Shown here in pieces: positions 11,351-21,697 of a stretch of 64,000 nt of DNA. Below the pieces are notes generated by a model, which saw only the letters and a program-made list of their open reading frames with translations, was not told where the DNA came from and did no database searches. A program made the translations under genes and the position numbers. Location: the NCBI GenBank assembly GCA_036245525.1, contig BTPG01000008.1:30983680-31047679 (forward strand), written 5' to 3'. Origin of the DNA: Semisulcospira habei (lineage: Eukaryota; Mollusca; Gastropoda; Semisulcospiridae). The number at the start of each line of letters is the position of its first letter. Positions within the stretch are counted from its first letter, which is position 1.

Positions 11351-11383
11351 TGTGTGTGTGTGTGCGTACGAGTGTACGTGTGT
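11226..11383. repeat. (GT)n-rich microsatellite
   Basis: Imperfect GT repeat with GCGT interruptions. Confidence 0.9.
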
Positions 11384-11397
11384 GTTTTCATGTAGTT

Positions 11398-11745
<348 letters not shown>

Positions 11746-11944
11746 CATCTCCCTTTGTCGTGCATTCCAGCGGTATATATTTACGAACTAATTGCCGTCT
11801 TGACTTGCTGTAACAACTCTGTCACTGTGTGTAGCGTGCAAAATTGGCATCTGTCTTACTGCTCTATGACAAATACACTCTTGATTTGTGACGCAACTCT
11901 CGACATTTGCCCGTTGTGACCGTGCCCCAGAATGGGAATCAAAC

Positions 11945-12161
11945 TTAACCCTTGTGATCACGGGTTTCACGTCAAAACCAAACTGCAGACAGCTCGACAT
12001 TCGCGCGAAGAACACAAACTAAACGGAACCAGAAATAGGTGTACGGTGCATAGGATCAACAAGAGACATAAATCCTCATGAGCCCCCGCTACAGCGGGGG
12101 CTCATGAGGATTTATGCCTCTTCAGTGCAGATGGTTAGCGTTCCGGCAGTGAAGGGGTTAT
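11945..12161 (+). mobile_element. P1 TTAA hairpin MITE
   Basis: Left end TTAACCCTTGTGATCACGG, a perfect palindrome at about 12060-12122 centred on CCCGCTACAGCGGG, and right end GGCAGTGAAGGGGTTA. Its left spacer matches the variant P1 copy near 16010. Confidence 0.7.
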
Positions 12162-12834
12162 GACAGACTGCATGGCATAACTGAGCGCGGGGTCAAAAGT
12201 ATAACGCTGCATTACTTCAGTGCCCGGCCTTTAAAACTTTTTAGTTCCGACAGGCCGGAGGCGATGGGTGTAGGCCACGGACCACAGTGCTGTTTCCGTA
12301 CTGTCCAGTCTCTTAGCCTTAGTCAGTCCCAGTCATCCCCTAATTTTCCAATTCTCTATAAAACACTACCGCCCACCAGCTGCACATTTGCCATGCACAA
12401 AATACAACAAAAACAAACAAAAAAACACAACAACAAACAACAGCACATGACCCGTCTCATTTCTTGGCTATGAAACTGGTTCCTTACCAACCCCACACCC
12501 AAGCACAGCTGAAATCAGCGTGCCCCTCAAATCACTACGTCAAAGGCAACTCAACATAGGCCCACAAATGTCCACTGGATAAGCTCAGGATGGTATGAAT
12601 CAAAGCACCAAACATGTCTCCTCTCAGCTAACCACAAATTTCCAGCAAATTCCAACATTCAGCCCAACTGCAAATTTTCAAACAAGGCAAAAATTATTTT
12701 TAAAAACACGGGGCCTTGCACTGCCTGAACTTCCCAATTTAAATGTATAATATACCGTGACCTGTAGGCCTATCAGCGTAATATGAACCCGCAGGTAATT
12801 AAACACAACAGAGGGACCTCGATATAACCTGACA
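12162..12834. other. No gene recognised
   Basis: Mixed unique sequence with a CA/AAC-rich stretch at 12405-12447. I see no supported coding or RNA feature. Confidence 0.4.
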
Positions 12835-13066
12835 CTGCCAGTGGAAGCAGATCGTGTTCCTGAAATCATTATAAATTCAACGATAAAGATCTCCAGCCGT
12901 CAACGCAACGCGGATACAGTGTGGTTTCAGCCAGAGCCATTAGATCATCATAAAGCCCCCTCCCCCCCCCCTCCCCCCCCCCTCACCCCCCTCGGCATCT
13001 GCTGGGGACTGATGAGGACCTCTTGCAGCTGGGCGGTAGTTAATTTTTCTCGTTAGTGATCAAGTT
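12835..13066 (+). mobile_element. P1 MITE, worn
   Basis: Begins TGCCAGTGGAAGCAG and keeps the P1 spacer (GAAATCATTATAAATTCAAC, CGTCAACGCAACG, GTGGTTTCAG). The palindrome centre is replaced by a C-rich run at 12957-12992. The right side still reads GATGAGGACCTCTTGCAG. Confidence 0.6.
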
Positions 13067-13078
13067 AATAATGTTAGC

Positions 13079-13304
13079 TTAACCCCATAACTGCGGGACA
13101 AAGTTAACCAACCAGCTGCAAGAGACATAAACCCTCATGAATCCCCGCTGTCGCGGGGGCTCATGAAGATTTATGTCTCTTGTTAATCCTATGTTCGTCA
13201 TGCCTCTCTTGGTCACATTATCTCTGTGATCGTCTCGTGAATGCGGGTCAGTGTGCATTCCTGTCGGACGCGCAATTCGTGATCTTTGGCAGTGAAGGGG
13301 TTAA
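13079..13304 (+). mobile_element. P1 TTAA hairpin MITE, near-intact
   Basis: 226 bp from TTAACCCCATAACTGCGG to TTTGGCAGTGAAGGGGTTAA. Palindrome at about 13117-13181 with CCCCGCTGTCGCGGGG at its centre. The hairpin lies close to the left end. Confidence 0.75.
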
Positions 13305-13648
13305 TCCTTTGGCCATCGGTAGCGCTTTTTTTGTCGGCGTGACTCCTGCCCGCCCCTCCCAGGCACTGTAAGGTCGACGTCAACCTGAGGGTTTTTTTCT
13401 CACTGGGTCATTGTAATTTCGATGATGACCGAATGTCGACTGCATTTCCAGATGTCTTCGCAAAATCCTTCCTGATGTCTCTTCGTCGCTGCCGACTGGC
13501 GATTTAGATCATTTGGCCATATAGAGGAGATTTATCAAGTTTGGCCATATAGATTGGCCGTAAAGTTTGACGTAAGGGACATATTTAATTTAAGAAAAAT
13601 CCCCCCAAAAAGAAAGAAACACGCTCGAGAGGACAAGTACAAATGCAA

Positions 13649-13964
13649 TTAATCATTTTCACTGCCGTGAAAATAACGAGCGCGATCTAACTGCAAGAGG
13701 CATAGATCCTCATGAGCCCCCGCGACTGCGGGGGCTCATGAGGATCTATGCCTCTTGTTAAGACCACTTCGTGTCCCTGTCCTTTGGACACCCGTGGCTT
13801 TTGGTCGTTCAGTCAACACAAGTTTCAGAAACGAAATGTACTTCTATGCCTCGTGCTGAGTCCAATTTGTGTCCATGTGTTTTGGACGGTTTTGGCGTTT
13901 GGTCGCTGAATCCACAAATTTCTCAGAAACAAAAATGTACGTACAGTGGCAGGGAAGGGGTTAA
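13649..13964 (+). mobile_element. P1 TTAA hairpin MITE with internal duplication
   Basis: Left end TTAATCATTTTCACTGCC, perfect palindrome at about 13692-13758 and right end GGCAGGGAAGGGGTTAA. The right spacer is duplicated: TATGCCTC(T/G)TG...GTGTCC...TTTGGTCG...CAGAAAC occurs twice (about 13747-13840 and 13846-13939), giving 316 bp instead of about 220. The right TTAA is shared with the adjacent B remnant. Confidence 0.8.
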
Positions 13965-14112
13965 CGCTTAAAGCACACCAACACGATCAACCACGCTAGT
14001 TCAAGTCGTGGTGCTAGGATAGCTTGGCTGGCCAATCCATATACAGACGTGTTCTTTTGCATTGATTGAAATAGAAAATCCAGTCGTACTGCATTTGCAG
14101 TGAAAGAGTTCC
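13961..14112 (+). mobile_element. B-type MITE, worn
   Basis: TTAACGCTTAAAGCACACC at the left, then GATCAACCACGCTAGTTCAAG and AGGATAGCTTGGC. The right hairpin arm is absent. The right end TTTGCAGTGAAAGAGTT is P1-like. Possibly a chimera. Confidence 0.4.
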
Positions 14113-14234
14113 ATCACAGTGCAGCGAGTGTCCAGTAGGACGAAAAGACTCAGTATTGTTCCATCGACGAAACCTGTGATATTGGATGATAATCGTACAG
14201 GTCACTGGTTCCCACGCGGGGGGGGGGGGGGGGG

Positions 14235-14340
14235 ATGCCTGGTGAGCAAAAGGTCCTCAGGCCGACTCAATCTTATAGCTGTGTGCGAGCCTGCTAAGGC
14301 TTACGTCGGTCTGAAGACCCTTTCTGCTTACTAACAGGTG
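14235..14340. repeat. Worn family C repeat
   Basis: Opens GCCTGGTGAGCAAAAGGTCC and closes GACCCTTTCTGCTTACTAAC, matching the outer arms at 7890-8062. The inner palindrome is mostly lost. A (G)n run at 14217-14233 precedes it. Confidence 0.5.
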
Positions 14341-14545
14341 TGACTTGCCAAGTCTATGACTTAGTACATTCAGCACTTCAAGAGCGCGATCGCAAATAGC
14401 GCGGTAAGACCTGATGGCTCCCGGGTACCGCGATACACCGAGGCTGACCTGTATTATTTGGGCTTCGTCACTTCCTGCTAAAGTCTCGGACCACGTCAGG
14501 AGATGTATCAGTCAGTGCAAGTGTACGAGGCAAATAAAAATGTAA

Positions 14546-14772
14546 TTAAAAACTTTTTTAAACCGAGAAAATGTGAACACCACCCAACTGCAAGATGTAT
14601 TGATCCTCATGAGCCCCCGCAGTTGCGGGGGCTCATGAGGATCTATACCTCTTGCTGACATCGCTTTGAATCCATGTCCCTAGGACAGCTAGTTGTTGTT
14701 TTTTTCGGTTGAATCAACGAATTAAAAATTGCAGAAATACAATCTGCGTCAAATGGCACTGAGCGGCTTGAA
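14546..14772 (+). mobile_element. P1 MITE
   Basis: Perfect palindrome at about 14590-14655 (GATCCTCATGAGCCCCCGCA and its inverse) and the usual right spacer (TGAATCCATGTCC ... TGCAGAAATACAATCTGCGTC), ending GGCACTGAGCGGCTTG. The right end is worn. Confidence 0.7.
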
Positions 14773-15335
14773 CACTTTTCCATTAAAAAAATCTTCACCA
14801 GTAGTGTCTTCACAGATGTACAAGAAAACATCGGCAATAAATCAGAGAAGGACGGGTGTTATTTCAAATGACTCCTATATGAAAATGTCTTATGTTTTCA
14901 AATCCAGTCGCAACTCTAGGAAGCTGACCGACCATAAACAGCGCGATGGTAGTGCCTGATGAGTTTGGCTCCTGATCCGAGAGACTCTGCCCATATCCAG
15001 CACTGCAGACGATCTGCTGAGATCCGCCCCTCTCCAGCTACTTGAACGTAATGCTGACTAAGCGGTTTTCTCTGAATTCCAGGCTTTTGTCTCTGCCCGG
15101 CAATAGTTCATATTTTGGGTCCCTGCGGGATCGTGTGGCTGGCACGGCGTGTAGGGTAATATAATACTGGGAAAAAGGATGAAATCAGAGCCCTCTCCTC
15201 CGTCTATAGTAAGCCATAAACACGACTCGTTCACAGGTGATGTTACCTGTGTACAGACAAAAAACGGAAAAATAGAATAAAAATAAAATCCAGCGCCCGT
15301 TGGATCGACCATCGGCTTTACTAGACTTCTTTTGT

Positions 15336-15348
15336 TAATGCAAAAAAA

Positions 15349-15380
<32 letters not shown>

Positions 15381-15384
15381 AAAG
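15336..15384. repeat. A-rich tract
   Basis: Two long A runs separated by AAAAG. Confidence 0.8.
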
Positions 15385-15425
15385 GAATAGGGTTAAAGAA
15401 AACTAAGGAGAGAAATTTAAAACCT

Positions 15426-15654
15426 TTAACCCCTTGCCTGCCGCTGTACGTACACAGTTCGTACATTTTTCTTGGTTTCTTGGTTTATTGAACCACCAAC
15501 AGCCAACACCGACCAAGAAACATGGATACAAATTGGTCTCAGCTATAGACGTAGATCATCTTGAGCCCCCGCATTCCCGGGGACTCAGGAGGATCTATGC
15601 CTCTTGCATTTGGCACGTGTTCACTTTTTTTTTCTAGGCAATGAATGGGATAAG
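15426..15654 (-). mobile_element. P1 MITE, inverted orientation
   Basis: Left end TTAACCCCTTGCCTGCCGC, then ACGTACA...TTTCTTGG...CCAACAGCCAACACCGACCAAG. This is the inverse of the usual right spacer, so the element lies reversed. The palindrome at about 15541-15609 is imperfect and the right end is GGCAATGAATGGGATAAG. Confidence 0.65.
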
Positions 15655-15862
15655 GGCATGAAAAATGAAACGCAACTTTGCGGATCTAAGATCCTTCCTC
15701 TGGTGATATGGAAACAAATTTCCATATCAACGGAGGAAGGATCTTAAATGGAAACAATGTTTCCATATCACCAGAGGAAGGATCTCAGATGGAAACTATG
15801 TTTCCATATCACCAGAGGAAGGATCGCAGATCCGAAACGTTGAGTTTCATGTTTCATGTTCT
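15655..15862. repeat. Nested inverted repeats with GAAGGATC modules
   Basis: Outer arms CATGAAAAATGAAACGCAAC and GTTGAGTTTCATGTTTCATG enclose several modules of ATATCACCAGAGGAAGGATC separated by palindromes such as TTTCCATATCA. The same module (CACCTGAGGAAGGATC ... GATCCGAAACG) lies beside the Penelope ORF near 53.75 kb, so this may be a Penelope terminal fragment. The identity is inferred. Confidence 0.5.
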
Positions 15863-15999
15863 AACAAAGAGTTTAAGCCTCTCTTCTTAGTTTTCTTTTC
15901 ATACGAAACCCTTGCGGCAATATTTATACTTCATGGAGACAGGGAATTTGGAGCCACCTTCATGATTACAGTGAGTGAAAAAGCGACATTACAAAGATC

Positions 16000-16225
16000 A
16001 CTGATCACTTCACTGCCAGTGATCACGGATTTCGCGTCTGAAACGACCTCACACTGGCCCACATTCCCGTGAAGAATACATGACATTTATGCAAGTGGGA
16101 CCCAATCGAGGCATAAATGACACAGGACTAACAAGATAACAAGCGGGGGCTCATGAGGGTTTATATATATCTCTTGCAGCTAGGGTAGCGTTCGCCTTGA
16201 CCCAAGAGTGAAGAGGGGAGTAGGG
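16000..16225 (+). mobile_element. P1 MITE, worn
   Basis: CACTTCACTGCCAGTGATCAC at the left; the left hairpin arm is lost. The right arm AAGCGGGGGCTCATGAGG and CTCTTGCAG are kept. The right end AGAGTGAAGAGGGG is followed by a G-rich run (16215-16278). Confidence 0.5.
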
Positions 16226-16588
16226 GGGTATGAAAGGGGGAGAGGGGGTATGGGGCGAGGGGAGGGGGGGGGGCGGGGGTGTTAGTAGTCATATACTGAT
16301 TAAGTTCACCTACCGCACAGACTTTTGATTAAAGTGACATAACAGATAATTATTATCTAACCACATACTGACTTAGCCCAGCTGCCGCACATACTTTTTG
16401 ATAAATGCGACACAACAAATATTTATTAAAGATACCTACTGACTTAATTAAGTCCGCCTGTTGCACAGACTTTAGATTTATATATCCTATCCCAGAATAC
16501 ACCACCCTCAAAACCCTATTTTTGGGGACGAGTATTTCAATCTGCAACCAAACCATTCATCAAAATGTGCGCAATGTTTACCATTCAC

Positions 16589-16589
<1 letters not shown>

Positions 16590-16672
<83 letters not shown>
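16590..16672. repeat. (AAT)n microsatellite
   Basis: Uninterrupted AAT/TAA repeat. Confidence 0.95.
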
Positions 16673-16795
16673 TTTCGCACTCCAGACATCCGTACATCTT
16701 TCTACTTGATCGTTAATGAGACTTCAGAGTGTAGCAGAGTGTTCTTACATATCATGGGGAAACGCAAGACCAGTGTAGATGAACAAATATATTTT

Positions 16796-17010
16796 TTAAC
16801 CCCTTCCCATCTACGATACGTACATTGTTGTTTCTGAAATATTTGTTCATTCAACGACCAAAAGCCAAAACCGTCCAAGAAAGCACGAAGACAAATTGGT
16901 CTGAGCAAGAGGCATAGATCCTCATGAGCCCCCGCGACAGCGGGGGCTCATGAGGATCTATGCCTTTTGCAGTTGGATCGTATTCCCTTTTTACCGACAG
17001 TGAATGGGCC
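16796..17010 (-). mobile_element. P1 MITE, inverted
   Basis: Left end TTAACCCCTTCCCATC, then the inverted spacer (ACATTGTTGTTTCTGAAAT ... CGACCAAAAGCC), a perfect palindrome at about 16909-16971 and right end CGACAGTGAATGGGCC. Confidence 0.7.
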
Positions 17011-17223
17011 AGTGGACGTAGATTGTGTTTTTGAAATCACTGACACGGTAAATTCACCGCCAAAGAAACCTGGCCGTCAAAGGAACAGTGACGCAAAGTG
17101 ATTACAGCAAGAGACATAGACCTTCATCAGCCCACGCAACTGCACTAGGTCCATGAAGATCCATGCCTCTTTTAGTAGGGTGGTGTTCATTTTTTTTATC
17201 TTGGCAGTGAAGGTGTTAGTTAA
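17011..17223 (+). mobile_element. P1 MITE, worn, abutting the previous copy
   Basis: CAGTGGACGTAGATTGTGTT, GAAATCACTGACACGG, GTCAAAGGAACAGTGACGC and GCAAGAGACATAGACCTTCA. The hairpin is degenerate, and the right end CTTGGCAGTGAAGGTGTTAG is followed by TTAA at 17220-17223. Confidence 0.55.
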
Positions 17224-17428
17224 CCACGTCACTGCTAGCGTAGCGTCCAGAAACGATGTCTCTAAATATCACCAGAGAAAATCGCTGGATGACCAACTGA
17301 TATAGGCATGCTGGTGTAAATGAGGCATCAAGATCCTCACGAGCCTCGCGAAAAGAGATCAAAGACCTACTTCAATCTTTTTGTTTGTTTTTTTTCTTTT
17401 ACTGGTCCGGCAGTAAATATGTTAAAAC
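17220..17428 (+). mobile_element. P1-like remnant
   Basis: TTAACCACGTCACTGCTAGC at the left and GGCAGTAAATATGTTAAAA at the right. The hairpin is barely recognisable (AAGATCCTCACGAGCC). Confidence 0.4.
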
Positions 17429-17562
17429 TGCAGGTGTGAATGACCCACAACCTTAGTAGTTCACCACTTTGCCGGCAGGGTAGCATGGTAACCCGGGTCA
17501 GTTTTCATATCACTATCAGTTGGCGGCGCTGGATGATACCTGTCACATTCTGTACCTGTACT

Positions 17563-17759
17563 TTAACACCTTCACTGCCAAGAGAAATAGTGAACACGAT
17601 CAAAACTGCAAGTGACATGAGCGGAGGCTAATGAGGATCTTTGCCTCTTGCTGAGACCAATTTGTACAGACGTTTCTTGGACGGTTTTGGCTTTTGGTCT
17701 CTGAGTGAACAAAGATTTCAGAAACAAAAATGTACCTAGAGTTGCAGGGAAGGCGTTAA
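17563..17759 (+). mobile_element. P1 TTAA hairpin MITE, left arm deleted
   Basis: TTAACACCTTCACTGCC at the left and GCAGGGAAGGCGTTAA at the right. The hairpin keeps only GACATGAGC and GGCTAATGAGGATCTTTGCC. The right TTAA doubles as the left TTAA of the family D element. Confidence 0.7.
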
Positions 17760-18166
17760 CATATTCGAGACGTGCCGCATCCGGATACGCTGCTAAAGCC
17801 GTCCATGGCGCAGTGGTTAAGGAGCCAGCCAGCAATGCTAAAGGTGCGAGGTTCGAGAGAGGGGTTCCGGGCGAACCGTCGGGGGTTCTTTCTCTGGGTA
17901 CTCCGGCTCTTCCTCCCCCTCCTATGGTACCGGTACCACTTTATAAATTGCAAATACTTTATAAATTGCAAATACAAGCGATCAGAATTTTCGAAACCTC
18001 AGTAGCTGAACTGACCCATCGCACCACATGAATGTCCTGCGTTTGTCTTGTACTGTGTTTGTCTTCAGAGTGAATGCGTGTGTCACGTGAGCGTGCGTGT
18101 TGGGTGCAGTTCGCGGCGCTTTGAGCCGATTCGCAGAATTTTGAAAAAGTGCCTATATAATAACCT

Positions 18167-18218
<52 letters not shown>

Positions 18219-18245
18219 CCGGACGCGGCACGTTGCGACTGAGTT
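17756..18245. mobile_element. Family D TTAA hairpin split by a SINE
   Basis: Left arm TTAACATATTCGAGACGTG and CCGCATCCGGATACGC (17756-17791). Right arm ATCCGGACGCGGCACG (about 18217-18232). The intact relative at 44096-44175 shows the two arms joined through a short loop, so the 420-bp SINE landed near the hairpin loop. Confidence 0.65.
17798..18217 (+). mobile_element. tRNA-derived SINE (SINE-B)
   Basis: tRNA-like head with box A ATGGCGCAGTGGTTAAGG and box B-like GGTGCGAGGTTCGAG. The body contains TACCGGTACCACTTTATAA, CTGAACTGACCCATCG and TTTGTCTTGTACTGTGTTTG. The end reads GCGCTTTGAGCCGATTCGC ... TATATAATAACC plus an (ATT)n tail. Other copies: 31602-31857 (5'-truncated, +) and 47314-47762 (minus, full). 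Confidence 0.8.
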
Positions 18246-18410
18246 CATTGCATTCATTCACAGGAACCGTAATAGATAATAAACATCTGTCGGAAAACAA
18301 ACGGGACTTCCTCACCGTAGTTTTGAATGGCCTGTCAAAGCGATAGCTGTATATTTATAGAGCGAGAACCGTATATCTAAAGAATTATCCACCGCGCCAC
18401 GTACATAGTG

Positions 18411-18530
18411 TTAACCCTTTCATCCCTGGCACACTACCAAAAGGAGTTGGGTTGAACGAGATAGTTATAGAGTGTTGCCAGAATAGCTTGTTTGTACAGG
18501 CTGGCACAACCCTTGAACTATCATGAAATG
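18411..18530 (+). mobile_element. B-type MITE, worn
   Basis: TTAACCCTTTCATCCCTGG at the left, then AACGAGATAGTTATAGAG, GCCAGAATAGCTTG and the right arm CTGGCACAACCCTTGAACTA. Confidence 0.5.
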
Positions 18531-18714
18531 TACTCTCCATTCGGGCATCTAGCAAATTCAAGAATTTTCCGACTCATTGTATTAGTTAGGGACACAGAGT
18601 GACATAACGTGTCATGTTGTGCCGTTTGTACTGGACCCGTAGGCGTGAAAATGTGACACGTGACAGAGAAGGAATGAAGACATTTGTCAAGTAAAAACAC
18701 GGTTCTGCTACACG

Positions 18715-18830
18715 TTTCGCTGATAATCCAGAAACAAAAGGCGACTGCCAAGCGTAAAAACTTCAAAGAATATCCCTTCAAAGAAAGAAACACGACAAGA
18801 AAGGAAATTACAATCTAATTTATTACATTT
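18715..18830. repeat. Foldback-element arm (related to 48.5 kb)
   Basis: AAAAGGCGACTGCCAAGCGT, CTTCAAAGAATATCCC, GAAAGAAACACG and AATTACAATCTAATTTATTA match one arm of the foldback element at 48420-48855 in order, with substitutions. Only one arm is seen here. Confidence 0.5.
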
Positions 18831-18836
18831 TCGAGT

Positions 18837-19015
18837 TTAAACCTTTTAAGCCAAGAAAAAGTAAACACAACCCGACTGCAAGAGACATAGATCCTCATGA
18901 GCCCCCACGACAGCGGGGGCTCATGAGACCAGTTTGTATCTCCTTGTAGCCATGCTGCTTTTAGTCGCTTAAAGAACAAAGATTTTTCGAAACAAAATGT
19001 ACGAAAGGGGTTAAC
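18837..19015 (+). mobile_element. P1 MITE
   Basis: Worn left end, GCAAGAGACATAGATCCTCA, palindrome centre CCCCCACGACAGCGGGGG, right arm shortened after CTCATGAG, usual right spacer, and end GAAAGGGGTTAA. Confidence 0.6.
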
Positions 19016-19587
19016 CAGAAAATGTGATAAATTGTCTTCTTTTTTAAAAATTTGGACATACAATTAAGGATACAACGCAGCGCTAATCTTTTTTTTAGTA
19101 GCCGACATATATAACTGGTAAAAATAAAAGTGGCAAGTTACGAGTGTCAGGGTTTATGTCAGAGCAAACTGTCATGAGGAAACAACGGGACAGTCTAGCC
19201 AGCCATGGAACAGTATTGTGTGAATATTCAGCCGACATTTGCAGCCATGAAAAAAAAAAAAAATTCAAGGCAAGTCTTAGTACTTTTCTACATAAAGTGA
19301 AGACCACTGAGGCAGGTTCACCTGTAGACTTTTCATTGTTATGACTTCTCAGTGTTTTACTCCCAAGATAAAGAGATACACGAAGATCAAATATGACAAT
19401 GTAATAAAAACTGCCTGTGTTTTACGACCTGCTGGAGGGTGTTTACCTCGCAGTTAGGCCCAGTGAAGGGCGCATGACGGAAGCGATCCGGTGAAAAACT
19501 GTCGAACTGTGTTGCAGATGAAGTTAAAATGTAGAAGTCGTTGAACAGATCTATCAATCAAAAGCGTAGTTTTATTTTTTTCCTTTG

Positions 19588-19591
<4 letters not shown>

Positions 19592-19677
<86 letters not shown>
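19592..19677. repeat. (GT)n microsatellite
   Basis: Uninterrupted GT repeat. Confidence 0.95.
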
Positions 19678-19678
<1 letters not shown>

Positions 19679-19775
19679 GAAACTTTTTTTTTTTAATGCA
19701 GTGGTATGAGCTATTTTTGTTCTATTGACAGATTAACTTTTAAAGCCATGAAGCGCTGTATATTACAATAATATT

Positions 19776-19925
19776 AATGATCGACGTGATAGTTCAAGGG
19801 TGATACAAGAATAGCTTGCCGCCTGTAGGCGCCAAGCTATTCGTGCATCACCATTAAACTATCATTGTCTCGTCAAATGTAGTATAGTCTTTGGAGGAAA
19901 ACTCCAAAATTTAATAATTTCGACT
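19776..19925 (+). mobile_element. B-type MITE, worn
   Basis: Palindrome GATCGACGTGATAGTTCAAG, GCTTGCCGCC-tgta-GGCGCCAAGC and CATCACCATTAAACTATCA with scattered mismatches. The right spacer GGAGGAAAACTCCAAAATTT matches other B copies. The TTAA ends are lost. Confidence 0.55.
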
Positions 19926-19926
19926 T

Positions 19927-20158
19927 CAAGCGCCAGTTGCATGAGTGAGCTTAGTCCTGCGCAAGCCACTAAGCAAGGTGCTCCGCTATTAAAAAGTAAG
20001 GTGATCCGCTATAGCGGAACAACTTGCTTAGAGGCTGGCACAGCAGGGGCTAGTTGCATGAGTGAGTTTAGTCCTGCGTCAGCCACTAAGCAATATGCTG
20101 CGGAGCACGTTGCTCAGTGCATGGCGCAGAACTAAGCTCACTCATGCAACTGGCCCCA
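19927..20158. repeat. Two family E hairpins in tandem
   Basis: Copy 1 (about 19930-20046) and copy 2 (about 20048-20158) both open with AGTTGCATGAGTGAG and TTAGTCCTGCG. Copy 2 closes with CTAAGCTCACTCATGCAACT, the inverse of its opening, followed by GGCCCC, so terminal inverted repeats of at least 20 bp are visible. No transposase. Confidence 0.7.
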
Positions 20159-20433
20159 GCTCTCGACGCGTTCAGTACATGTGTCCCATTGCCATACTAC
20201 TCCATAATTGGTCAGTGTCAACATGATATTGTGGCATAAACTCGACCAAGCTTCGCGGTCAAGAAAATACAAAATTTACCCTCCGTTAAAAGAAAAAAAA
20301 ATTATTACTGGACTTCTGATAAGCAAATTTCACTCAAGTCAAAGCGACCTGCTCTAGAAAATGAAAAGTTAATGTCTCGCTATAATGCTGGACAAAAGGG
20401 CCAACTTCAATCACGTAGTAGTTTGAATGTCTT

Positions 20434-20590
20434 AACTCATTGTGTACGAAATACCCACATTTTGGACTTATCCTCTGAGGACTGCATTACAATTCCGGAG
20501 ACTGAAGCCAAGCTATTCTGCCACCACCCTTGAACTATCATGGTTGAGACACATCTTGAAGGGGTGTGTCGCGGGCAGAACGACTTAAAA
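20434..20590 (+). mobile_element. B-type MITE, left arm deleted
   Basis: TTAACTCATTGTGTACG, then ATTTTGGACTTATCCTCTGA, a right hairpin arm (GCCAAGCTATTCTGCCACCA, TGAACTATCATGG) and a worn right end. The copy at 63488-63655 has the same rearranged plan, so this is a subfamily. Confidence 0.6.
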
Positions 20591-20784
20591 AGAAAGACCA
20601 TTCTGCTTTTCTTCATCTTCACAGAAGAGTTCCTTCCGGTACGCTCAAGAGGCAACGGAAAACGGCATCTGACACGCGTGCCTACTCATATTGATTGTGA
20701 AAAGAAGGGAAGAAAAGTCCTCGTTGAGGCAAGACAACATTGACAACATTGACAACCCGATGGATCTGCGAGTTTTAGCAATCA

Positions 20785-20828
20785 AAACCCGCAATGTTCA
20801 CTTTTTCTTGGCAGTGAAGGGGTTAATA
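20785..20828 (+). mobile_element. P1 right-end remnant
   Basis: Only TTCACTTTTTCTTGGCAGTG and AAGGGGTTAA remain. Confidence 0.5.
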
Positions 20829-20901
20829 GGCCGGAGAGCTAGATGTGCGTTCACATTTATTTAGTATCCGGCGTAGTGGGAAATTTACCTTCCGTACATA
20901 G

Positions 20902-21064
20902 GGGCCTGACGATGGTGCCTAAATGTAAATCCGCTGCGCCATCGCGAGTACGCGCCACCGCGTCACAAAGCTCAATTCAGGTATTCTGAATTGAGCTTTG
21001 TGACGCGGTGGCGCGCACTCGCGATGGCGCAGCGGATTTGCCTTTAGTCACCATCGTCAGGCCC
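20902..21064. mobile_element. Long near-perfect hairpin repeat, family F
   Basis: A 163-bp inverted repeat with arms of about 79 bp and a 5-nt loop. Outer arms are GGGCCTGACGATGGTG and its inverse, the middle is CCGCTGCGCCATCGCGAGT, and the inner part is AGCTCAATTCAG-gtatt-CTGAATTGAGCT. Only a handful of mismatches are visible. The flanks (ATAG / TTAT) give no clear target duplication. Seen once in the window. Confidence 0.7.
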
Positions 21065-21420
21065 TTATGTTTCCGTAGGAAAGACACGTTGACCCACCAC
21101 AGTGATACCAACCTTTTCTCTGTTTAATTTAAAAATTTTAAACACATTTTACCAAATAAATTTTATCAACGCGAATGTATAGCAGTTCATATAGTAGATA
21201 TATTACATGAACATTACTTTATTTCTTCCTAACTGCGTAAGTCGATCATATTCTCAAAAGTGGCCTCATTTCAGTTTTTTTGCAACGTGGTGTTGCACAC
21301 ACTGTATCGTATAACATTGTTTTCCTGACCGAAAAAAATAAATCATGGCTAATTATGTTGTTACAGTTATTGGCAAAACTACGCACCCGCGTTCCGTTTG
21401 ACAGACAGGCTGAGTCAAAA

Positions 21421-21697
21421 TTAACCCATTTAGCCCCCGCTTCTCTACATCAGGAGATGGGTCGACCATGATAATTCAAGGGTAGTGTCAGATTAGCTTG
21501 GCGCCTTCAGGCGCCAAGCTAATCTGGCACTACCCTTGAATTATCATGTTCCACCCGTCTCACCTGGAACTACCCTTGAGTTATCATGATCGACCCTTCT
21601 CCTGGAATCCACGAGCAGAAATCTCCTGGAATCTCCATTGTTGTTAAGTGACACCTCTGAAAGTTGAGAAACGTTGCCTAGGGTTAAAATGGATTAA
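21421..21697 (+). mobile_element. B2-type TTAA hairpin MITE
   Basis: Left end TTAACCCATTTAGCCCC and right end GGGTTAAAATGGATTAA. Palindrome at about 21463-21552, pairing CGACCATGATAATTCAAGGG with its inverse around GGCGCC-ttca-GGCGCC. Part of the right arm is duplicated downstream (AACTACCCTTGAGTTATCAT). Confidence 0.75.
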
